From Rossellomorea sp. AcN35-11 (GTDB lineage Bacteria; Bacillota; Bacilli; Bacillales; Bacillaceae_B): a stretch of DNA of 64,000 nucleotides. The stretch spans positions 3,714,001 to 3,778,000 of the forward strand of contig CP128835.1 in assembly GCA_030388825.1 (NCBI GenBank), given 5' to 3'. The position numbers were made by a program, and so were the translations under genes. Below, in pieces: positions 19,327-28,604 of the stretch; the first letter of the stretch is position 1; every line of letters begins with the position of its first letter. The notes beneath the pieces are model-generated. The model was not told the origin of the DNA, made no database searches, and saw only the letters and a list, made by a program, of their open reading frames with translations.

Positions 19327-21917
19327 AGTGCAGGATTAGACCACCTTCTTTCGCATCGATGGTGATGGTATCATTGGGTTTTACTTTTCCTGCGATGATT
19401 TCCCTTGCCAGTCTGGTCTCCACTTCCCTTTGCAAGTACCTTTTCAAAGGTCGGGCACCATAAACTGGATCATAAGCATTTTGCGCTATGAACTCCTTTG
19501 CACGTTCAGTCATGGACAGGATGATCTGCTGTTCTTCCACCCTGTATTGGAGCTCTTGTACCAGCTTATGGATGATTCCTTTAATATCTCTGATGGTCAA
19601 TGGTTTAAAGAGGATAATGTCATCTACCCGGTTGAGGAACTCAGGACGGAAAGATGAACGGAGCTGACTCAACACCAGATTCTTTGTTTCTTCATCTATC
19701 TCCCCTTCCAGATTATTCTTCTCTAATAAATGGGAAGATCCGATGTTTGAAGTCATAATAATGACGGTATTCTTACAATCAACCGTTCTGCCTTGAGAAT
19801 CGGTTATCCGGCCGTCATCGAGCATTTGGAGAAGAATATTGAATACTTCAGGGTGGGCTTTCTCGATTTCATCCAGCAGAATGACCGAATAGGGCTTTCT
19901 CCTGATTGCTTCTGTGAGCTGGCCTCCCTCTTCATAACCAACATATCCAGGGGGCGCCCCAATCAACCGGGAAACCGCATGCTTCTCCATATATTCAGAC
20001 ATATCAATCCTTATCATTTGCTCCTCGCTATCAAACAATGTGTGCGCGAGTGTCTTGGCGAGCTCTGTCTTTCCTACCCCGGTAGGACCTAAGAATATGA
20101 AAGAACCGATGGGACGGTTTGGATCTTTAATGCCCGCTCTCGCACGTATGACGGCATCACTCACCAATTGAACGGCCTCCTCCTGCCCAATCACCCTTTC
20201 ATGCAGAGTACGGTCGAGCTTCAATAGCTTCTCTCTCTCACCTTCCACAAGCTTCATGACAGGAATCCCCGTCCACCGGGCTACTATATTCGCTACTTCT
20301 TCTTCTGTCACTTCTTCCCGCAGCAAACGCCCTTCCTGCTCTTTCAGCATTTCTTTTTCCACTGCCTCGAGTTCTTTTTCCATTGCGGGGATCCTGCCGT
20401 GCCTTAGCTCAGCAGCTTTAGTAAGATCATATTCACCTTCTGCTTCTTCCAAGAGGCGTCGAAGTTTCTCAAGTTCTTCCCGCTTCTCCTGAACGACAGC
20501 AATGCTTTCTTTCTCCTGCTGCCATTTCAACTTCATCTTATTTGCTTTTTCCTTCAGATTAGCCAAGTCTCCACGGATTCGATCAAGGCGATCAATTGAT
20601 GTCTGATCCTTTTCCTTATAAAGGGCTGCTTCTTCTATTTCTAGCTGCATCACTTTACGTGTCACTTCATCCAATTCTGAAGGCATGGAGTCTATTTCAG
20701 TTCGGATCATGGCACATGCTTCATCGATTAAATCGATGGCCTTATCCGGCAGAAACCGGTCCGAGATATAGCGGTCTGACAGTTTGGAAGCAGCCACTAT
20801 GGCCCGGTCATGAATATTGACCCCGTGATGGATTTCAAAACGCTCCTTCAATCCTCTTAAGATGGAAATGGTATCTTCTACATCGGGCTCCTGTACCAGC
20901 ACCTGTTGAAATCTTCTTTCCAGAGCAGGATCCTTTTCAATGTACTTCCGGTATTCATTAAGAGTTGTCGCTCCTATACAATGAAGTTCTCCCCTTGCAA
21001 GCATCGGCTTCAGAATATTCCCTGCATCCATTGCCCCTTCCGTTTTTCCGGCTCCGACAATGGTATGAAGTTCATCAATGAATAGGAGGATCTGCCCCTC
21101 ACTCTTTTTCACTTCATGTAATACGGCTTTTAAACGCTCCTCAAATTCTCCCCTGAATTTGGCTCCTGCAACCAATGAGCTCATATCCAATTCGAAAATC
21201 GTTTTATCCTTTAATCCTTCCGGTACATCTTTTCTGACAATCCGTTGGGCAAGCCCTTCAACGATGGCTGTCTTCCCTACTCCCGGCTCCCCGATAAGGA
21301 CAGGATTATTCTTAGTCTTTCTTGAAAGGATACGAATCACATGACGGATTTCACTGTCCCTGCCTATGACCGGGTCTATTCTTCCTGACTTTACATCGGC
21401 GACAAGATCCCTCCCATATTTCTTCAATGCTTCATATGTCACTTCCGGGTTTTGCGTCGTCACCCTGCTCCCTCCTCTGATTGATTGAATGATCACTTCT
21501 ATTTTCTCTTCTGTCACCTTCTCCTCTGTTAAATACCTGGTGAGAGGGTGATGTGACTGCTTGAATAAAGCAAGGACCAAATGTTCGATTGAAATATAGT
21601 CATCTTCCCATTCAGCCTTTAAGCTATCACTATCCTGTAAAAGCTGATGAATATCATTTGAGAAGAATTGTCCATACTTCAGTCCTTCTCCTTCCACAGA
21701 AGGCATGTCCATCAGCTTGTCATTAATCCACTTTTTTAACCCTTCTGTCTTTATTCCTCCACGTTCATATATCGTTTTAAGAAGACTATCTTCTGAACCA
21801 AGGAGTGACTCCCACAAATGAAGAAGGGTGATATCTGTATGTAGTCTCTTTTTTTGCTGAATCACCGGCCGAAATAAAGCCTTCTTGGATACTGTGAGTC
21901 ATGTTCTCAAATTTCAT
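19325..21917 (-). CDS. clpB: ClpB, AAA+ disaggregase chaperone (frameshifted near its start)
   Basis: Hexameric ATP-driven disaggregase working with DnaK. There are two AAA+ modules: the first Walker A GEPGVGKT, then the long coiled-coil middle domain rich in Glu/Lys/Leu, then the second Walker A GPTGVGKT with arginine-finger and sensor regions intact. The open frame starts late, at 21865. Upstream, [12 protein letters not shown] (from 21917, with a GAGGTGAT site) is in another frame; removing one base of the GG pair near 21882 joins them into a normal 863-residue ClpB. The gene is preceded by a CtsR box. B. subtilis lacks clpB; here it sits inside the yjzC-yjzD interval. Confidence 0.9.
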
Positions 21918-21934
21918 CGTGGATCACCTCATGA

Positions 21935-21951
21935 TTTGACCTTTATTGACC
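21935..21951 (-). promoter_or_regulatory. CtsR operator of clpB
   Basis: Read on the minus strand this is GGTCAAT-AAA-GGTCAAA, the tandem heptad of the CtsR consensus (RGTCAAA-NAN-RGTCAAA) with one mismatch. It lies about 20 bp upstream of the clpB start and 10 bp downstream of a TATAAT -10, the right place for heat-shock repression. Confidence 0.85.
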
Positions 21952-21960
21952 TTTACTTCT

Positions 21961-21966
21961 ATTATA
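21961..21966 (-). promoter_or_regulatory. clpB -10 element
   Basis: TATAAT on the minus strand, directly upstream of the CtsR operator. The -35 is weak and not clearly defined. Confidence 0.55.
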
Positions 21967-21990
21967 ACCCTGTTACGGGAAAAAGGAAAA

Positions 21991-22067
21991 GAAAAAGGAA
22001 CAAGGTTCGCTTCAGACCATTCTCACCAACCTCGTTGATGGTGTGCTGCCCGCATCCTTGTTCCTTT
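21991..22067 (-). terminator. possible yjzC terminator
   Basis: AAAGGAACAAGG (21994-22005) pairs with CCTTGTTCCTTT (22056-22067). The 50-nt interval holds a second small hairpin (CACCA/TGGTG). The minus strand continues T-rich. The long loop makes the call moderate. Confidence 0.5.
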
Positions 22068-22072
22068 AGGGT

Positions 22073-22252
22073 TTAAGGTTTTCTCTTATACGTCCAAAGG
22101 CGATTATGGTTTGAGTTCTCAGGGAACCGGTCTCCCGCTTCTAACCGCAGCTTCTGGGGATTCTTCACCATGCTTCCTGTCTCACCGATTTCAATGTATT
22201 CTCCATTATTAGGAGCTTTCTCACCAGCTCTGAATTGCCGTGACTGTCCCAT
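22073..22252 (-). CDS. yjzC: YjzC-like small protein
   Basis: 59 residues, reading MGQSRQFRAGEKAPNNGEY..., ending NHNRLWTYKRKP. This is nearly the sequence of the B. subtilis YjzC family (MGQSRQFRPGQKAPNNGVY in B. subtilis, from memory). Basic and soluble, with no signal peptide. It anchors the yjzC-yjzD-yjaU synteny block, interrupted here by clpB. Function unknown. Confidence 0.85.
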   Translation of the reverse strand: MGQSRQFRAGEKAPNNGEYIEIGETGSMVKNPQKLRLEAGDRFPENSNHNRLWTYKRKP

Positions 22253-22454
22253 TTTACCCCTCCTTTTCGAAGCGATGCTTCCTTATTATTTTTCTACAAG
22301 GACGGACATTCATGCATACCAGATGAAGGATATCCTGCGTTTATTATGATAAAGAGGTTACGGTTCGGTTAACATTTACAAAAACGCTTTACAGTCTTTC
22401 CCTTTATGGTGTTAAATTAAAAACTGTGGAGAAAAAAAGCTTGGAGGATATACA

Positions 22455-23264
22455 ATGGATTTTTATCTGATTATGAAATACTTATTTTTAGGGATATTTC
22501 AAGGATTTACTGAACCAATCCCAATATCATCAAGCGGACACTTATTATTAGCTCAGCACTTCCTGGGCATCAAGGATGCAACCCTGACATTTGAAATACT
22601 CGTAAATACTGCTTCATTAGTGGCAGTCCTCATCATTTACCGTGAAGACATCATGCGCCTGATCGTAAATGGGCTGGGCTACTTCAAACATAAAACACCT
22701 GAAACGAAACGGGATTTTCATTTCATTGTGTATTTATTGATCGGGACGATCCCGGCAGGGGTGATCGGGGTATTATTCGGTGATGTGATAGAAGAGCATC
22801 TTACTTATGTTGTCACTGTAGGTGTCACACTCATTATCACTGGAATCGCTCTTTGGTTGATCCGCAATCTCAGAGGAAGAAAAAATGATGGGGACTTAAA
22901 CGTGAAAGACGCCATCATCATCGGGCTTGCCCAGGCTGTAGCTCTAATACCGGGCATCAGTCGTTCAGGGGCTACCATTGTTGCCGCAATGGCGAGTGGA
23001 ATGAAAGCCGAAACGGCGTTGAGATTTTCATTCCTTCTATATATCCCTGTCAGTGTCGGTGTTATGGTGTTTGGAGTTAGCGATCTCATTCAGGACAAGA
23101 ACTTAACTTCCATGGCGGTTCCGTACTCGGTCGCATTCGTTTCTTCCCTTATTGCTTCATATTTCTCACTGAAGTGGTTTATGAATATTATGGCTAAAGG
23201 GAATCTGAAATATTTCGCCATATACTGTGCCATTGCAGGATCTGCTGTATTAATTTTTGCCTGA
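22455..23264 (+). CDS. uppP: UppP/BacA undecaprenyl-diphosphatase
   Basis: 269 residues with about eight hydrophobic segments. Both conserved active-site regions are present: [13 protein letters not shown] (about residues 18-30; the family usually has EFLPISS) and PGISRSGAT. It removes one phosphate from undecaprenyl pyrophosphate on the outer face of the membrane, recycling the lipid carrier for peptidoglycan and giving bacitracin tolerance. It has a GGAGG site and stands alone ahead of the Fnr gene. Confidence 0.93.
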   Translation: MDFYLIMKYLFLGIFQGFTEPIPISSSGHLLLAQHFLGIKDATLTFEILVNTASLVAVLIIYREDIMRLIVNGLGYFKHKTPETKRDFHFIVYLLIGTIPAGVIGVLFGDVIEEHLTYVVTVGVTLIITGIALWLIRNLRGRKNDGDLNVKDAIIIGLAQAVALIPGISRSGATIVAAMASGMKAETALRFSFLLYIPVSVGVMVFGVSDLIQDKNLTSMAVPYSVAFVSSLIASYFSLKWFMNIMAKGNLKYFAIYCAIAGSAVLIFA

Positions 23265-23336
23265 TTCCCTTCTATCCAAGTGTTTCATTTGTTAAACTTA
23301 ATCTATAAAACATAACGATAGAAATGATGTGATCTC

Positions 23337-24031
23337 ATGAGTGAAATGACCGAAATCCCTTCCGAGATTAAACAATTATTTTACAGTAAGAAAACGGTAC
23401 GGACCCTCAAAAAAGGAACGTATCTGTTTCAAGAGGGAAAACCAGCTCACGAGTTGTACTTGATCAAAAGCGGTCGTGTTCAAATCAGTAAAGTCATTCC
23501 AGAAGGCAGGGAGTTATCTTTACGCATCTGTTCAAGTCATGATGTCATCGGAGAGTTGACCTTATTCACGAGGGATGCCTATTACATGCTCAGTGCAAAA
23601 ATTCTCGAGAATTCAGAGATTTATGTGTTAGGGAAAGACATGTTCGAAGAAATGCTAACCAAAAACAGTGACTTGACCATCAAATGGCTGAAATGGTTAC
23701 AAATTCAGAATCAACAAAACCAGACAAAGTTTCGGGACTTGATTCTTCACGGAAAAAAGGGTGCGCTATATTCAACGTTGATCCGCTTAACCAATAGCTA
23801 TGGAAAAAAAGGTCGATAGCGGAATTCTGATTGATTTCCCTTTGACCAACCAGGAACTGGCCAATTTCTGCGGTTCCTCAAGGGAGGTCGTTAATCGGCT
23901 GCTGAGTGAATTGAAGAAAAAAAAATGTCCTGGAGATGAAAAAAGGATCTATCCTGATTTGTGATTTGAACTATCTTAAAGACGAAATTGATTGTGAGAA
24001 TTGTCCTGTATCGATCTGTCGGATTGATTGA
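23337..24031 (+). CDS. fnr: Fnr-type Crp-family oxygen regulator (frameshifted in this sequence)
   Basis: Crp/Fnr-fold regulator: N-terminal cyclic-nucleotide-type beta-barrel, long dimer helix, then a C-terminal winged helix (LTNQELANFCGSSREVVNRLLSELKKK). The frame is broken twice, by one extra base in or beside the A7 run at 23804-23810 and one extra A in the A9 run at 23917-23925. Corrected, it is 230 residues and ends in CENCPVSICRID, a C-X2-C-X4-C cluster like the C-terminal [4Fe-4S] ligands of B. subtilis Fnr. It should activate anaerobic genes (narK, narGHJI, arfM). Assignment to Fnr rather than another Crp paralogue rests on that cysteine motif. Confidence 0.8.
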
Positions 24032-24064
24032 CCTTTTCTATTTAGTGAGCACTTAATTGAAGTA

Positions 24065-24102
24065 AAAAGGGCCCAAAAGACTTTAGTCTTTTGGGCCCTT
24101 TT
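24065..24102. terminator. bidirectional terminator between fnr and yitW
   Basis: AAAAGGGCCCAAAAGACT (24065-24082) and its exact complement at 24085-24102 form an 18-bp stem with flanking A/T tracts. Confidence 0.9.
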
Positions 24103-24117
24103 AGCAGCCACCTCTGG

Positions 24118-24426
24118 TTACCTGATCCCCAATGCGATTTTTGCGTAGCGGGACATATTGTCTTTACTCCAGGGTGGATTCCAGACGATATCTACTTCTG
24201 TTTCTTTGACCTCCGGAATGTCACTCAGGGCTGCTTTCACTTGATCCACAATGGTACCGGCAAGTGGACATCCCATGGAAGTAAGGGTCATCGTCACCGT
24301 TGCTTTTCCTTCTTCATCCAGATCCACGTCATATACGAGCCCTAAGTTTACAATGTCTATACCTAATTCAGGGTCAACGACTTGTTCAAGCGCACCCATC
24401 AAGTTGTCTTTAAGATCCTGATCCAT
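24118..24426 (-). CDS. yitW: YitW-like MIP18/PaaD family Fe-S assembly factor
   Basis: 102 residues, the length of B. subtilis YitW. The MIP18 fold signature is visible: VVDPELGIDIVNLGLVYDV, TLTSMGCPLAG with the conserved Cys, and the C-terminal WNPPWSKDNMS. Members help assemble or transfer Fe-S clusters. It follows yitV on the same strand, as in B. subtilis. Confidence 0.9.
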   Translation of the reverse strand: MDQDLKDNLMGALEQVVDPELGIDIVNLGLVYDVDLDEEGKATVTMTLTSMGCPLAGTIVDQVKAALSDIPEVKETEVDIVWNPPWSKDNMSRYAKIALGIR

Positions 24427-24502
24427 GCTAACACTCCTTCTCTTTGCTATTTACCCTTTTTCACTACTCATCTTAACAAATATGCGTTTATAAAACAAAA
24501 GG

Positions 24503-25276
24503 TTAGGCTGATAAGTGCTTATCAAACCACTCGACAAGCTTTAACACGCCTTCTCTTGTTACTTTATGATCGGCTTTATCATCTTCAATAAAGACAAGAT
24601 TGTTCTCCTGTGATTCATAGTAAGGCAGGATACTCTGATAAAACTCATGTGCCATGGAAAACGGTACGACTTTATCCCTCTTTCCGTGCCAAAACATCAG
24701 GGGTCTTCCGCCAAGCTTCTCAGGTTGAAGACTTAAATCGTAATGAGAGATTTCCTCAAGCATCCCGTTAATTTCTTCATCATCAAACGGTATTTCATAC
24801 CCGAGTGCCTCTACTTGAGCTAACTGCGCCTGAGCAAATTTCACATATGTAGGATTTCCCATTAAGGAAACAGCCGAGGAAATCCACTCATATTGAGTCA
24901 ATGCTCCCAATGTGACGATTCCACCCATTGAGGTACCTGCGACCCCGATACCATTCTGTACAAGCAAGCCTTTTTCTTCAAAATGCTCTTTAAGGATCGA
25001 TAATTCATGTATCGTTTTCAGAACGATCTTCCAGAAGATTTCTCCTAATTGATGCTCTGATTTACCTGTGGACCGTTCACCGTGCTCTAAACAATCGGGA
25101 AGGATCACTCTGAATCCCTTTTCCGCCAAATAATATGCGTAATGTAAATTATGCTCTTTCGCACTCGTGAAGCCGTGAATAAAAAAACATACGGGTATTG
25201 GTTTATCCTTGTCCTCTTCCTTCACAAGATGAAGGAAAGGAATGGTTTGGATGGTTGATTTATCAACGAAAATCAT
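24503..25276 (-). CDS. yitV: YitV-like alpha/beta hydrolase (putative esterase)
   Basis: 257 residues. The catalytic triad can be placed: nucleophile Ser in AGTSMGG, Asp in GKRDKVVPF, and His in DDKADHKVT near the C-terminus. The oxyanion region is FFIHGFTSAKEH. No signal peptide, so a cytoplasmic esterase or peptidase-like hydrolase with an unknown substrate. It lies upstream of yitW and divergent from yitU, matching B. subtilis. Confidence 0.88.
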   Translation of the reverse strand: MIFVDKSTIQTIPFLHLVKEEDKDKPIPVCFFIHGFTSAKEHNLHYAYYLAEKGFRVILPDCLEHGERSTGKSEHQLGEIFWKIVLKTIHELSILKEHFEEKGLLVQNGIGVAGTSMGGIVTLGALTQYEWISSAVSLMGNPTYVKFAQAQLAQVEALGYEIPFDDEEINGMLEEISHYDLSLQPEKLGGRPLMFWHGKRDKVVPFSMAHEFYQSILPYYESQENNLVFIEDDKADHKVTREGVLKLVEWFDKHLSA

Positions 25277-25464
25277 ATGTATTCTCTCCCTCCTGAATGC
25301 ATTTCACTTTACTATAATATCCTACATTTGGTAGTATGTATAATATTTAAATCGAGGGGGTGATAAACCTTCTCTAATTGATTTGACAATGCGGTGGACA
25401 ACTTTCAAGGTCTAACGATAAACTAGAATTGCCTTCATACCAATAAGATTGGGGACCTGATTTC

Positions 25465-26280
25465 ATGAATAGACACGAAAAACATCTGATTGTTCTGGAT
25501 TTGGATGGAACACTGTTAACAGATGAAAAGAAAATCTCGATAAAAACACACGACATTTTAAAAAAAGCACGACTAAGAGGTCATGAAGTGATGATTGCTA
25601 CAGGCAGACCTTATCGTGCAAGCGAATTATATTATCAGCAATTAAATCTGACAACTCCCATCGTTAATTTCAACGGTGCATTTGTGCATCATCCAAAAGA
25701 TGATTCCTGGGGGATGTTTCACGAACCAATGGACGTAAATGTGGCGAAACAAATCATTGATGCATGCCATGACTTTTCGTTTCGCAACATTGTTGCCGAG
25801 GTGATGGATGATGTTTATCTGCATTATCACGATGAAAAGATCATTGATGTATTCATGATGGGAAATCCTGCTATTTCTACCGGTGATATTCGCCGTGTGC
25901 TTTCTGATCATCCCACATCGATGCTCATTCATGCTGAAGAAGAAGATGTACAGGAGATTCGTTCCCATCTGGACGATGTACATGCAGAATTAATTGACCA
26001 TCGCCGTTGGGCTGCCCCTTGGCACATCATTGAAATCGTTAAGTCAGGACTTAATAAAGCAGTCGGGATCGAACGGGTGGCCTCTGCTTTGAATATACCA
26101 CAGGAGCGGATCATTGCGTTCGGGGATGAAGATAATGACCTTGAAATGCTTGAATATGCAGGAACAGGCGTTGCGATGGGGAATGCCATCGATCCTCTCA
26201 AAGAGATCTCAAATGAGATCACGTTATCAAACGAAGAAGATGGAATTGGCCGCTATCTGCAAAAACGCTTTGACCTCTAA
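25465..26280 (+). CDS. yitU: YitU-like HAD-IIB phosphatase
   Basis: 271 residues, Cof/HAD-IIB family. Motif I is VLDLDGTLL (about residues 11-19), motif II is the T of MIATGRPYR, and motif IV is IIAFGDEDNDLEML. The cap domain lies between. B. subtilis YitU dephosphorylates 5-amino-6-(5-phosphoribitylamino)uracil in riboflavin synthesis and probably other sugar phosphates; the same role is inferred here by synteny and family. Confidence 0.88.
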   Translation: MNRHEKHLIVLDLDGTLLTDEKKISIKTHDILKKARLRGHEVMIATGRPYRASELYYQQLNLTTPIVNFNGAFVHHPKDDSWGMFHEPMDVNVAKQIIDACHDFSFRNIVAEVMDDVYLHYHDEKIIDVFMMGNPAISTGDIRRVLSDHPTSMLIHAEEEDVQEIRSHLDDVHAELIDHRRWAAPWHIIEIVKSGLNKAVGIERVASALNIPQERIIAFGDEDNDLEMLEYAGTGVAMGNAIDPLKEISNEITLSNEEDGIGRYLQKRFDL

Positions 26281-26342
26281 AATGTATTGGAAGACGAGGG
26301 GATATCTTTTCTCTGTATTCTATCCCTGCACCGAGCCATACT

Positions 26343-26365
26343 AAAAAAGAGCGCGAGATGCGCTC
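26343..26365 (-). terminator. minus-oriented hairpin without an obvious gene
   Basis: GAGCGC (26349-26354) and GCGCTC (26360-26365), followed on the minus strand by six T. It has the shape of an intrinsic terminator, but no minus-strand gene precedes it before the terminator at 26732. It might stop antisense transcription into yitU or be chance. Confidence 0.4.
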
Positions 26366-26389
26366 CAACTTGTACAAGGGGTGGTAGTG

Positions 26390-26539
26390 ATGGGTAGAAA
26401 TAAATCAAAACGATTTGTTCAACAAGGTAAAATCGCTGTATCAAAACATGATGAACGTATTCCTTACCATCTGACTTATGCTGAAGCAGAGGCGAAAAAA
26501 CTTGCTTCTCACGGCGAAGGTTCAGGAGGATTGGAATAA
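26390..26539 (+). CDS. small basic protein, unknown
   Basis: 49 residues starting MGRNKSKRFVQQGKIAVSKH, ATG behind AAGGGGTGG. Basic N-terminus, acidic/Gly C-terminus (HGEGSGGLE), no membrane segment. The stop overlaps the next start (TAATG), so it is translationally coupled to the DUF3813-like gene. I do not recognise the family; a small spore-associated protein is conceivable but unproven. Confidence 0.65.
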   Translation: MGRNKSKRFVQQGKIAVSKHDERIPYHLTYAEAEAKKLASHGEGSGGLE

Positions 26540-26730
26540 TGAGCAACCCATTATTCCAACAAGCCCGTCATGCTGTTCATTCGGCCAAACAAGCATGCAG
26601 TTCGGGGGAAAACGCTCAAATGTCCATTGATAAGGCTAAAAATGCTTTGTCATCTGCTTACGCTAACTCAAATGTCGAAGAACAGAAGCAGCTACATGCT
26701 CTTCAAGACGAGTTAAACCGCCTTTCATAA
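26539..26730 (+). CDS. DUF3813-like small protein
   Basis: 63 residues, predicted all-helical: MSNPLFQQARHAVHSAKQAC, then a Ser/Ala-rich repeat-like helix (AQMSIDKAKNALSSAYANS) and a coiled C-terminus. This fits the DUF3813 family of Bacillus, found near yitU. Coupled by TAATG to the preceding gene. Function unknown. Confidence 0.7.
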   Translation: MSNPLFQQARHAVHSAKQACSSGENAQMSIDKAKNALSSAYANSNVEEQKQLHALQDELNRLS

Positions 26731-26731
26731 G

Positions 26732-26770
26732 ATGAAACAGGGTTGTCCCGGCCGGACAACCCTGTTTCAT
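26732..26770. terminator. bidirectional terminator
   Basis: A 17-bp perfect stem (26732-26748 with 26754-26770) with loop CGGCC lies between the DUF3813-like gene and the convergent BsuPI-type gene. Confidence 0.85.
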
Positions 26771-27507
26771 TATGGAATGGAGATGACATAACGGTGCTTA
26801 ATCTTCCCGTCTTCACTATCCCGTTCATAAAGACTTAAGAAAACCTTGCCTTTCCTTCCTTTGAGCTCCGGGAGGATGATGGTAAATTCAGTCCAGTTAG
26901 GTGCCTCTTTATTAACCTTGAATATGGTCTCTTTGAGGAGCACCCGATGTCCGTCTTCCACATTATAATAAAAACTTCCATCTGATACACGTGCTTCTCC
27001 CTGAACGATCACCCGTCCTTTTACCTCACGGACTTTCATTGCCCTAAAAGCAGGATTTTCCTCAGGAACTGTAAATGTATGCGTCGCCCTTAAAGGGAGA
27101 GTGAATTCACTCAGACTTTCTCCCAAAAGCTGTGCTTGAATGGTATACTGACCTTCCGGTACACGCTTTCCATTCTCCTTGTAGTCCCACGTATCTTTCC
27201 AGATTTCCACTTCTCCTTTCTTTATGGAAAGGCTTTGAAGCGCTTGAAGGAAGGCTTTTCCGTGACTGTATTGATAGACCACTTTTCCCGCTTTATTCTT
27301 AATTGTAAAGTCAAACATTTGACTGCTGTTAAAAGTGATGTTCTTATCCATGTCACTATTATTATAAAGAAGGAGTTTAATCAGGGCCCCTTCCTCTCCG
27401 GGAAGAGCACTTACAGTAAAGATCAATGGAGCTTTCTCCGCTTTCATTTCTGACGGAAAACAAAAGAGCATGAAAGAACTTATCAGTATATATACAACTG
27501 CCTTCAA
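26770..27507 (-). CDS. exported BsuPI / Gmad2-domain protein
   Basis: 245 residues with an N-terminal signal peptide (cut near residue 23). Residues about 30-145 resemble the BsuPI domain of intracellular proteinase inhibitor: YNNSDMDKNITFNSSQMFDF, VVYQYSHGKAFLQALQ, PEGQYTIQA. Residues about 155-245 resemble a Gmad2 immunoglobulin-like domain found in spore and cell-surface proteins. In B. subtilis the ipi proteinase-inhibitor gene is in this neighbourhood; here the related domain is exported and fused. The target is unknown. Confidence 0.68.
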   Translation of the reverse strand: MKAVVYILISSFMLFCFPSEMKAEKAPLIFTVSALPGEEGALIKLLLYNNSDMDKNITFNSSQMFDFTIKNKAGKVVYQYSHGKAFLQALQSLSIKKGEVEIWKDTWDYKENGKRVPEGQYTIQAQLLGESLSEFTLPLRATHTFTVPEENPAFRAMKVREVKGRVIVQGEARVSDGSFYYNVEDGHRVLLKETIFKVNKEAPNWTEFTIILPELKGRKGKVFLSLYERDSEDGKIKHRYVISIP

Positions 27508-27561
27508 GGTGATACCCCTTTCTATTAAGGTTCACCCATAGTATTCGTTAATTTAGAGATT

Positions 27562-28416
27562 CTAATCTTTTCTAAAGAAACCGAATATCCCTGTCGTTTG
27601 CACAATATTGGTAAAGGCATCGGGATCTGCTTCCTTTATCGTTTGTTCAAGTTCATAAAGTTCATATCTTGAAATGACAATGATCAACATTTCCTTATCC
27701 TCACCGGAAAATGCCCCTTTAGCAGGTAAAGTCGTAATCCCTCTGACAAGTTTGGAGTGAATGGCTTCCCGTAATTCATTTGATTTCTTTGTTACGATCA
27801 TGGCAGTCAATTTCTCATGTCGTGTATGAATGGCATCAATGACCCGGGTCGAAGCATATAGCGTAACCAGTGTATACAATGCTTTCTCCCAGCCATAAAG
27901 AAATCCTGCAGAAATAATAATAACAGCATTCATTAGGAAGAAATAGGTTCCTACCGGCTTATCTTTCATTCTGGAGAGAATCATGGCGATAATATCCATC
28001 CCCCCCGTTGAAGCCCCCCACTTCAATGTAATCCCAACCCCGACAGCAGCGATGACACCGCCAAAGACTGCATTAAGGAGGATATCCGGGGATAATTGAA
28101 TCACAGGGATCACTTCCAGGAAGAAGGAAGTAAGAAATACAGAAATGAAACTATATACTGTAAAGGAACGGCCGACTTTCAGCCATCCCAGAATCGTAAC
28201 AGGAATATTTAAAATGAATAATAAAATACCGGTTGAAATATTGAAAGGGGCAAACTCTTTTAACACACTTGATAACAATTGAGCCAGCCCAGTAAAGCCA
28301 CTTGCATATACATTTGCAGGTATCAGGAAAAAATTCATGGCAACAGCACCCAGTACTGCCCCCACCAATACGACAAAGAACTTCTTCGCTTCTAACTGAA
28401 CATGATCTTTCGACAT
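27562..28416 (-). CDS. yitT: YitT family membrane protein (DUF161 + DUF2179)
   Basis: 284 residues from the ATG behind GGGAGGTC. About five or six hydrophobic segments in residues 10-190 (DUF161) are followed by a soluble C-terminal DUF2179 domain (TAMIVTKKSNELREAIHSKLVRGITTLPAKGAFSGEDK). The transported substrate is unknown. The position next to yitU/V/W matches yitT, although Bacillus carries several paralogues. Confidence 0.82.
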   Translation of the reverse strand: MSKDHVQLEAKKFFVVLVGAVLGAVAMNFFLIPANVYASGFTGLAQLLSSVLKEFAPFNISTGILLFILNIPVTILGWLKVGRSFTVYSFISVFLTSFFLEVIPVIQLSPDILLNAVFGGVIAAVGVGITLKWGASTGGMDIIAMILSRMKDKPVGTYFFLMNAVIIISAGFLYGWEKALYTLVTLYASTRVIDAIHTRHEKLTAMIVTKKSNELREAIHSKLVRGITTLPAKGAFSGEDKEMLIIVISRYELYELEQTIKEADPDAFTNIVQTTGIFGFFRKD

Positions 28417-28604
28417 AGACAGACCTCCCACATCTTGTTGTTATTTTCTATGTTCCACCATTCATCTTATCTAAACTCACCTGAATATTCATCCTTTAAT
28501 ATAAGAATGAACCTTTTTACCTCCAATTACTGTTTTATAGATTGTTATTTCCATGAAAAATAGCTAGACTAAAGTTATAGAGAATAGTCAAAGGGATGAT
28601 TGAA

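Noticed and set aside
19325-21917. Programmed frameshifting or an alternative short ClpB
   Set aside because: There is no slippery site with a stimulator, and many unrelated genes in the window show the same kind of indel, so error is simpler.
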